A stretch of DNA of 5,249 bases from F1-120-MAGs023 sp038228615 (GTDB taxonomy: Bacteria; Actinomycetota; Acidimicrobiia; IMCC26256; PALSA-610): the NCBI GenBank assembly GCA_038228615.1, contig JBBRPC010000266.1:1-5249 (forward strand), given 5' to 3'. The notes under the pieces were generated by a model, which was not told the DNA's origin, made no database searches, and was given only the letters and a program-made list of their open reading frames with translations. The position numbers were made by a program, and so were the translations under genes. How positions within the stretch are numbered: the stretch's first letter is position 1; each line of letters starts with the position of its first letter. Below are positions 1-5,249 of this stretch, piece after piece.

Positions 1-945
1 AGCGATGACCATCTCATTCCCAGCAACCATGTACGGGTCTTCGTGGGGTTCGGTACCAATGCCATGTCCGGTGCGATGAACGAAATATTCGCCGAAACCA
101 GCCCCGGCTATGACGGTGCGTGCAGCAATGTCTACCGACTCACAGGTGGCCCCGACCTGACCAGCGGCGACGCCAGCAGCATGCGCCTCAGCGAGAACGG
201 CGTATACGTCACGGATCTCATTCGGTGGCTCGCCAACGTGAAACATTCTTGTGATGTCGGAGCAATATCCGTCGAGCGTTCCACCGAAATCGCACAATAC
301 GATTTCGCCGTCGCGCACCACGCGATTGTCTGGTTCATGATGAGGACTCGCCGCGTGTTCACCAGCCGCCACAATCGCAAAGTTCGCCCGTTGATGTCCG
401 TGCTCCAGCATCCGTTCAACTAACTCACGATGGATTTCAATCTCGCGCCTGCCCGCGAACGGGCGTCCGCGCATTTCTGTTGCCACTGCATCAACCGCGC
501 TCGCGGCGCGTTGCAGCGCAACGATCTCTCCCGAACTCTTTACCATGCGCACCGGCCCAGTCACTGCGTTGGCTGGTGAGAACACTGTGTGCGGCAACTC
601 GCTTTGGAGTGCGAGTACAAAGCGAGCCCACGTATGGTCACCAATCGCGACCCGAGCTGCGGACCGCAGCATGTCGGCCACAACCTTGACGGGATCGTCA
701 TTTTCTTTCCACGTCACGAGCGCGAAAAGATCGCCGGACAGGTCGACACGGGGCGCCTCGAGGAACGGCACGACGAGTTGTGGATCACCAGCGAGCGGCA
801 ACACCAACATGGTGAGCCGCTCAAGTGGCATCGCGTCGTATCCAATGAGATATGGAAGGTCAGGCCCGACCGAAAGCGCCAGCGCATCCACGCCGGCGCG
901 TTCCATCTGCACACGCACCGAGGCAATGCGTTCCGCGCGATTCAT
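1..945 (-). CDS. M24B metallopeptidase, Xaa-Pro peptidase (PepQ/PepP-like), 3' end off window
   Basis: From ATG at 945 the frame stays open for 315 codons to the left edge without a stop. Residues 1-130 match a creatinase-type N-terminal domain (MNRAERIASVRVQMERAGVD at the start, then PDLPYLIGYDA). The pita-bread catalytic domain begins near 138. It shows H202 in SPHHEPDNR, metal ligands D219 (VLCDFGG) and D230 (CSDITRMF), H294 in HRTGHGIG, and H301 in PHEDP. The two glutamate ligands of the family fall beyond the edge. Such enzymes bind two divalent metals and cleave peptides next to proline in the cytoplasm; no signal peptide is seen. PepQ (dipeptidase) and PepP (aminopeptidase) cannot be told apart here. 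The start ATG overlaps the hydrolase TGA as ATGA, with no strong ribosome site, which implies translational coupling. Confidence 0.93.
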   Translation of the reverse strand, partial: MNRAERIASVRVQMERAGVDALALSVGPDLPYLIGYDAMPLERLTMLVLPLAGDPQLVVPFLEAPRVDLSGDLFALVTWKENDDPVKVVADMLRSAARVAIGDHTWARFVLALQSELPHTVFSPANAVTGPVRMVKSSGEIVALQRAASAVDAVATEMRGRPFAGRREIEIHRELVERMLEHGHQRANFAIVAAGEHAASPHHEPDNRVVRDGEIVLCDFGGTLDGYCSDITRMFHVGEPPNEIRDVYAVLAEAHAAGVAAGQVGATCESVDIAARTVIAGAGFGEYFVHRTGHGIGTEPHEDPYMVAGNEMVIA

Positions 946-1997
946 CGCAATTGCTCGACGAGTTTCAATGTGCCGAGCGAACTCTTCACCGCTTCGCGCA
1001 TCGAATCGAGAGCATTCACGTCACCTTTGAGCCAGCGGTCTAACCAGGCAACGAGCGCGCGGTGATACACGCCGACCAATGGGTTCGACACGCCGAGGAA
1101 CGGTCCCACATGGGTACCACCAGGAATCGTGATGAACGCTTTGGGCGCCTTCGCTGACGCGTAGGCACTCTGGCTTGCCGCGTACGGAACAGTTCCATCG
1201 GATGTGCCGTGGAAGAACAACACGGGAACAGCAGGTCCGGTGAAATAACTTTTGGCAGCGTCGATCTTGTAGACCGCACCAGCAAGCGACACAGCTGCGT
1301 CGATCCGGGGATCCGTACAGCACTTCGCGAACGTCAACCCGAGCGTGGTGATCGCACCGAGCGAATGACCAACCGCACCGATGTGGTCGCTGTCGATCAC
1401 GCCACCAAAACGCGTCGCATTGTCGGTGAGTACGTGATCAAGGACAAACGAAGCATCGGCGGGTTGATGTTGCACATCGTCAATGGTGGGACCGCCAGGC
1501 GCCGCAGCGTTCGACAACGGATAGTCGGGTGCAACCACGACGTAGCCGGCAGATGCCAACGCGGCCGCGGTGCCTTCATACACGGCTGCGAGACCAGTCA
1601 CACCGTGACTCAAAATAATCAGGGGGTACAGCCCATGCGTAGCGTCGGGCCTGGCATTGTCGGTGATGTCGCCGCCTGGTCGCACAGCGGCCGATGGATA
1701 CCACGTCAAGGTATGCAACTTGCGCGACGGAGCACCCTGGTAACTACCGTTTGCTGGCGTGGCGCGAGACCGATCGATATACGTCACATCCATTCGACCC
1801 ACACCGTACGTACCGATCGATTCGACATTCGCCCTGTGAATTGTCGGAACCGCCGCTCCAACCGCTCCCTTGGCGGTCGCCAGCGTTGTCGATGAGTGGT
1901 TTGTCGCTGCCGGATGGGTAGTGCTCGCGCACCCCGCGGTGGCGACACCGACGACGCCAATCAGCACGAGTCTGAGCCATCGAGTCTGACGCTGCAT
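942..1997 (-). CDS. Secreted lipoprotein alpha/beta hydrolase (PAF-acetylhydrolase/dienelactone-hydrolase-like)
   Basis: The 351-residue product begins with a lipoprotein signal: basic QRQTRWLR, a hydrophobic core and VATAGC, with C23 as the lipidation site. The -3 residue is Thr and not the usual Leu, so the lipobox is permissive. A Ser/Thr/Ala-rich tether follows to about residue 50. The hydrolase fold then shows YPLIILSHGVTG (oxyanion region, 124-135), GYVVVAPDYP (151-160), the nucleophile elbow GHSLG (S212), the acid in HGTSDGTVPY (D267) and the base in GGTHVG (H296). It should hydrolyse an ester or similar bond outside the cytoplasm. The substrate cannot be read from sequence; relatives include PAF-acetylhydrolase, chlorophyllase and polyester-hydrolase-like proteins. 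A vicinal cysteine pair, C226-C227, lies 14 residues after the nucleophile. The C-terminal helix region (about 308-351) ends in an overlap with the next gene. Start chosen by the GAAGGA site. Confidence 0.87.
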   Translation of the reverse strand: MQRQTRWLRLVLIGVVGVATAGCASTTHPAATNHSSTTLATAKGAVGAAVPTIHRANVESIGTYGVGRMDVTYIDRSRATPANGSYQGAPSRKLHTLTWYPSAAVRPGGDITDNARPDATHGLYPLIILSHGVTGLAAVYEGTAAALASAGYVVVAPDYPLSNAAAPGGPTIDDVQHQPADASFVLDHVLTDNATRFGGVIDSDHIGAVGHSLGAITTLGLTFAKCCTDPRIDAAVSLAGAVYKIDAAKSYFTGPAVPVLFFHGTSDGTVPYAASQSAYASAKAPKAFITIPGGTHVGPFLGVSNPLVGVYHRALVAWLDRWLKGDVNALDSMREAVKSSLGTLKLVEQLR

Positions 1998-2002
1998 CAA
2001 AT

Positions 2003-2008
2003 TCCTTC
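2003..2008 (-). promoter_or_regulatory. Ribosome binding site of the hydrolase gene, deciding its start
   Basis: GAAGGA on the minus strand is followed by 5 bases and then ATG at 1997-1995. A TTG codon immediately upstream and in frame (2000-1998) would be only 2 bases from this site, too close for initiation. The ATG is therefore preferred over the longer reading. Confidence 0.7.
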
Positions 2009-2022
2009 ACGTTGGTGGGCGA

Positions 2023-2037
2023 CAAGATCCAGTCTTG
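2023..2037 (-). other. Short hairpin in the only intergenic gap
   Basis: CAAGA and TCTTG form a perfect 5-bp stem around a 5-base loop, in the 54-base gap between the membrane protein stop and the hydrolase start. No T-run follows on the minus strand, so it is not a normal intrinsic terminator. A stem this short may be chance. Confidence 0.2.
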
Positions 2038-2051
2038 CAGACACGAAAGGT

Positions 2052-3773
2052 TTAGTCCGGAAGCAGAAATACAGCGAACTGCTGTTGCTCATAGCCGAAG
2101 CGCTGCCGTTGGAAATCGGCTTCAGCCGTACCTCCATACTTCTTCGCGGCTGCCGCGAGCGTGTCGTACCGCGACCGATCGCGTTCCGAGCGGCCGTCGT
2201 ACCTCGCCAAGACGCGCGCGCCGCGAGGAAGCGGGTCGGTTCCGCTGCTCACGATGAGTTGCGATGCACGCCGGTCTCGCAGCCCGTACACGCGCCGGAG
2301 TTGCACCTCACTATTCGGCACGTAGACCGTGAATCCTGCGTTGTGGAGCTCGCGAAATACCCCGTAGACAACGAATATCGCGTTCGCGCCTTCGCCGACC
2401 ACCACGTACGAATGGCCGCGTACGAGTGACGTTCTTGCACCGTTCGCGAGGCGCTGCGTTGCGCGAGCACCCAGCGCGTTCACTGGACCGTCCGGACTCA
2501 CGCCAACAACTGCGAGCAGCGCCGCAAACCCAACAAGCATCATTGCTCCAGCCTGCACACCTCGCCCCAACCACGCGATGACGCTGGGAAAGAAATGCAG
2601 CGACGCATGCCAGACCACGTTCAGCGCCGCGCTCCACAACACCATCGCGACACACCACAGCATCACGATTCGGTAGTACGGAAACGACACGAAGGCACGC
2701 GGGTAGCGACTCAAGGTGAACACCGCACCAATCGTCACCGCGAGCGCGACTGTCGCAAACACCGAAACGACATGCTGCGTCCGCCGAAAGAGCACAGCCC
2801 CAGCTACGACACACCCGACGAGCGCTGCGCAGCTTCCCCACGCAACGAAGCTCGGAGCGTTCGACAGCGCCAAGAGCTCGCGCGTGCCGAGGGAACCACG
2901 CGTCGCTGCCGTCGGAAAGCCGATGACATTGACCGCGAACCGCAGCGAATAATTGATGAAAGGCGCACGTGCGTCGCCGGTGGCGTTGGTGACGGTCCAC
3001 CAGCTGGAAAGATTGCCAGGATGCCCAAACGCTTGTTGCACGATCGACGGCATCCAACATACGACTACAGCGAGCACAGCCCATCCGTAGACACGCCGCG
3101 GCGGTCGAGCGATCGCGCCTCGCCACAGCGATACAAACCAGACCGCGAGCGCCACTCCAGCGACAAATCCAACGGGTCCGAGATACAGGTAGTGCGCTTG
3201 GACCGCGAAACTCGCGACCACGATCATCCAGCCCAGCAGCCAGCTCCGACCTGTCGCGAAGGCCGTCGAGATCGCACACAACAGTGGCAATGCCCACAGA
3301 CCTATGTATGGATTCCACGGCTCGGCAAGGGTGGTATGTCCGACCGACCAGATCGTCAATGCCAATGCGCCGCCAGCGAGCAACGCGACACGGTCGTTCG
3401 ACATCACGCGAACCACGGCGACCGTCGCCACCAACATCAACGCATTGACGATCGCGGCGCCGATCGCGACACCGAGGCGTTCCGAAAAGAAGCGTTCAGG
3501 AATCGCAAGCACCCACGACACCATCGGACCAAGGTGGTAGACCGCTGGAGCCAGTTTGCCCGCGCTTTGCGTGACCACAGAATAGGTACCAAGCAACGGC
3601 GGATGCTTGGAGAAAACATCGTGCGCGTTGATAGCGAAAATGGCATCGTCGCCTGTGGGTCGCCATGACGAGTTGATCTTTCTCACAACTTCGCCAACGA
3701 TGGGCGCTAACACGACGGCACCAGCCATCGTGAGTGTCGGAGACGGCAACGTCGCGCGGTGTAGTCGCACCAC
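2052..3773 (-). CDS. Polytopic membrane protein, probable GT-C glycosyltransferase-like, with soluble C-terminal domain
   Basis: This 573-residue protein has about ten hydrophobic segments by eye: near 13-29, 100-122, 128-145, 155-172, 177-195, 198-216, 229-247, 306-328, 335-354, 365-386 and 406-424. The first long loop holds PTGDDAIFAINAHDVF (39-54), then HPPLLGTYS and YHLGPMVSWVLAIPERFF (79-96). An acidic pair just after the first membrane span is typical of GT-C enzymes, which use polyprenyl-phosphate sugars and act on the outer face of the membrane. D42-D43 would be the candidate catalytic acids. Residues 430-573 are soluble and rich in Arg and Gln, with a VVVGEGANAIFVVYGVF stretch. I do not recognise the substrate, and a non-catalytic membrane protein is possible. 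The GTG start at 3773 is 6 bases after the lipB-lipA stop. An ATG at codon 16 (3728) is an alternative, but no purine-rich site precedes it. Confidence 0.7.
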   Translation of the reverse strand: MVRLHRATLPSPTLTMAGAVVLAPIVGEVVRKINSSWRPTGDDAIFAINAHDVFSKHPPLLGTYSVVTQSAGKLAPAVYHLGPMVSWVLAIPERFFSERLGVAIGAAIVNALMLVATVAVVRVMSNDRVALLAGGALALTIWSVGHTTLAEPWNPYIGLWALPLLCAISTAFATGRSWLLGWMIVVASFAVQAHYLYLGPVGFVAGVALAVWFVSLWRGAIARPPRRVYGWAVLAVVVCWMPSIVQQAFGHPGNLSSWWTVTNATGDARAPFINYSLRFAVNVIGFPTAATRGSLGTRELLALSNAPSFVAWGSCAALVGCVVAGAVLFRRTQHVVSVFATVALAVTIGAVFTLSRYPRAFVSFPYYRIVMLWCVAMVLWSAALNVVWHASLHFFPSVIAWLGRGVQAGAMMLVGFAALLAVVGVSPDGPVNALGARATQRLANGARTSLVRGHSYVVVGEGANAIFVVYGVFRELHNAGFTVYVPNSEVQLRRVYGLRDRRASQLIVSSGTDPLPRGARVLARYDGRSERDRSRYDTLAAAAKKYGGTAEADFQRQRFGYEQQQFAVFLLPD

Positions 3774-3779
3774 CGCGAA

Positions 3780-5249
3780 CTACCCCACGGTCACGGCGGC
3801 GCGATCTGCGCCGTCGCGGGCGTGATAACTCGAGCGCACGAGCGGTCCGGACTCGACATGGGCGTAGCCAAGACCGCGAGCGAATTCGCCGAGTGCTGCG
3901 AACTCGTCTGGCGTCCACCAACGCACCACGGGAAGATGGTGCGAGCTAGGACGAAGATATTGACCGATCGTCAAGATATCGACGCCGACGCTGCGAAGAT
4001 CGGCAATGGCTTGGTGCAACTCGGCTTCGGTTTCGCCAATGCCAACGATGATGCCCGATTTCGTCGTCAGTCCAGCAGCGTTGGCTCGCCCCAGCACAGC
4101 AAGCGAACGCGCATAGCCCGCGCTCGGTCGCGCTGCGCGTTGGAGTCGTGCAACAGTTTCAAGATTGTGATTCAGAATGTCTGGGCGAGCTGCAAAGACC
4201 GCGTCGAGCGAAGCAGCCTTACCTGCGCAATCGGAAATCAGTAACTCAACACGCGTCCGCGGGCTCTCGGAACGGATAGCCGCGACGGTCGCGGCGAATA
4301 TCGCGCTGCCACCATCGTCGAGATCATCCCTTGCGACGCACGTGATCACCACATGTTCAAGCTGCATTTCCAGCACCGCTGCGGCGACACGTCGAGGTTC
4401 GTCGAGATCAACGGCGAGCGGTTTTTGAGTATCGACAAGGCAGAAGCCGCACGCCCTCGTACAACGCTCTCCGAGAATCATGAAGGTGGCCGTACCTTGG
4501 GACCAGCACTCATAAATGTTCGGACAGCCCGCCTCCTCGCACACGGTGTGAAGATCGGCGTCTCGTACCCGCCGTTGCAACTCGACGAACTCGGGGCCCA
4601 TCTTGGCCTTGACCCGCATCCATGCTGGACGCTCCCTACTGACGTCGTTGGCAACAGCATCAACGCCGGCTTGTGCAAGACGGCCTATGAGTCGAACAGG
4701 AGAGGGCTGGCCTTCCAATTGTGCTCGCGAAAACGAGCTGAGGTCATCGTGCGAAGTGCGCCACACAATATCGGCGCGATCGACATTCTCGAACTGAAAC
4801 GCAGCGGCGAAGTGCACAACAACGCGGTCGACGACTTCCCACATCGCGGGAGCGGCGTTCCCTAACAACTCAACCATCGAAGTCACGCCGCGATCACGGA
4901 TACCACACGGAACAATGTGTTTGAACATGGCGAGATCAGGTTCGATGTTGAGCGCAAAACCGTGTCGCGTTCGGCCTCTCGCAACGCGCACTCCGACTGC
5001 GGCGATCTTGTTTTCACCGACCCACACGCCGGGAAATCCGGGACTTCGCTCAGCAAATACTCCGAAATCGGCAAGCGTGTCGATCACCATTTGTTCGAGT
5101 TTTCGAACATACGCCACGACGTCGCGCTGCCCGGCCTGCGACTCACGCAACGTCACGATCGGGTAGCCGACCAACTGCCCAGGACCGTGATATGTCACGT
5201 CGCCGCCACGATCCGCGTGAACGAGCTCCGCGCCGACATCCGCTGGGTC
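3780..5249 (-). CDS. lipB-lipA: LipB-LipA fusion: octanoyltransferase joined to lipoyl synthase (5' end off window)
   Basis: One open frame of 489 residues runs in from the right edge and stops at TAG (3780-3782). Residues are counted from the edge. The first part is LipB, which moves octanoate from acyl-ACP to a lysine of lipoyl domains: RGGDVTYHGPGQ (14-25), the catalytic lysine in NKIAAVGVRV (K81) and the acyl-cysteine in PCGI (C115). A linker of about 40 residues (165-204) follows. The second part is LipA, a radical SAM enzyme that inserts sulfur at C6 and C8: auxiliary-cluster cysteines C237, C242 and C248 in CEEAGCPNIYEC, the SAM cluster CTRACGFC (C263, C267, C270), NHNLE near 358-362, and RSSY (472-475), whose serine is a cluster ligand in known LipA structures. 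All key residues are present. The linker has no ATG or GTG and no stop, so this looks like a true fusion and not two overlapping genes. LipB's true start and HPPVYTLG-type region lie off the window. Confidence 0.95.
   Translation of the reverse strand, partial: DPADVGAELVHADRGGDVTYHGPGQLVGYPIVTLRESQAGQRDVVAYVRKLEQMVIDTLADFGVFAERSPGFPGVWVGENKIAAVGVRVARGRTRHGFALNIEPDLAMFKHIVPCGIRDRGVTSMVELLGNAAPAMWEVVDRVVVHFAAAFQFENVDRADIVWRTSHDDLSSFSRAQLEGQPSPVRLIGRLAQAGVDAVANDVSRERPAWMRVKAKMGPEFVELQRRVRDADLHTVCEEAGCPNIYECWSQGTATFMILGERCTRACGFCLVDTQKPLAVDLDEPRRVAAAVLEMQLEHVVITCVARDDLDDGGSAIFAATVAAIRSESPRTRVELLISDCAGKAASLDAVFAARPDILNHNLETVARLQRAARPSAGYARSLAVLGRANAAGLTTKSGIIVGIGETEAELHQAIADLRSVGVDILTIGQYLRPSSHHLPVVRWWTPDEFAALGEFARGLGYAHVESGPLVRSSYHARDGADRAAVTVG
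3783..3788 (-). promoter_or_regulatory. Weak ribosome binding site for the membrane protein gene
   Basis: GTGGGG on the minus strand lies 9 bases before the GTG start at 3773. It falls inside the last two codons (Val-Gly) of the lipB-lipA gene, so translation of the two genes is probably coupled. It is only a partial match to GGAGG and is supported mainly by its position. Confidence 0.4.

Noticed and set aside
43..423. Plus-strand open frame of 126 codons near the left edge
   Set aside because: It lies wholly opposite the M24 peptidase frame, which carries conserved metal ligands in this same stretch.
1209..1895. Plus-strand open frame of 228 codons opposite the hydrolase gene
   Set aside because: It is Arg-rich without any family motif, and the opposite strand encodes a hydrolase with a full catalytic triad.
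1998..2051. Possible promoter or terminator in the largest intergenic gap
   Set aside because: I see no convincing -10/-35 pair and no T-run after the small hairpin; only the ribosome binding site is supported.
2311..3318. Second minus-strand open frame (335 codons) inside the membrane protein gene
   Set aside because: It is an out-of-frame shadow rich in Arg, Cys and Ser, with no motif and no ribosome site.
2595..3668. Long plus-strand open frame (357 codons) opposite the membrane protein gene
   Set aside because: The product is a low-complexity Arg/His/Asp-rich chain with no recognisable domain, as expected for the antisense of a hydrophobic GC-rich gene. The minus-strand frame has membrane spans and family motifs.
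3726..3728. Alternative ATG start (codon 16) for the membrane protein
   Set aside because: No purine-rich site precedes it, while the GTG at 3773 has a partial site and tight operon spacing. It cannot be fully excluded.
1..5249. Mobile elements, CRISPR arrays, tRNA/rRNA genes, tandem repeats or defence genes
   Set aside because: On reading through, there is no transposase, no repeat-spacer pattern, no RNA-gene signature and no unexplained space outside the four genes.

Overview
This is a compact, GC-rich bacterial segment (roughly 58-60% G+C by eye, not computed) with four genes, all read on the minus strand. Coding sequence covers almost the whole window and the largest gap is 54 bases. The dense packing, frequent GCG/CGC codons, the GTG start and the style of the proteins suggest a high-GC actinobacterium. 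An Acidimicrobiia-like lineage (Ilumatobacter or the freshwater acIV type) is my best guess, but this is inference from protein style and not from a marker gene.

In transcription order (right to left): (1) 5249-3780, a single reading frame joining an octanoyltransferase (LipB) domain to a lipoyl synthase (LipA) domain, with its N-terminus off the right edge. (2) 3773-2052, a polytopic membrane protein with a GT-C glycosyltransferase-like layout and a soluble C-terminal domain, starting 6 bases after the fusion gene. (3) 1997-942, a secreted lipoprotein alpha/beta hydrolase with a complete Ser-Asp-His triad. (4) 945-1, an M24B (Xaa-Pro) metallopeptidase whose start overlaps the hydrolase stop as ATGA and whose C-terminus runs off the left edge.

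The spacings (6, 54 and -4 bases) suggest one transcript. The best understood product is the LipB-LipA fusion, which would put the two consecutive steps of protein lipoylation on one chain: octanoyl transfer from ACP to the lipoyl domains of 2-oxoacid dehydrogenases and GcvH, then sulfur insertion at C6 and C8. The other three genes have no obvious metabolic link to lipoylation; two probably act at the cell envelope and the last in cytoplasmic peptide turnover. The fusion is the most notable item. I see no mobile element, CRISPR array, RNA gene or defence system.
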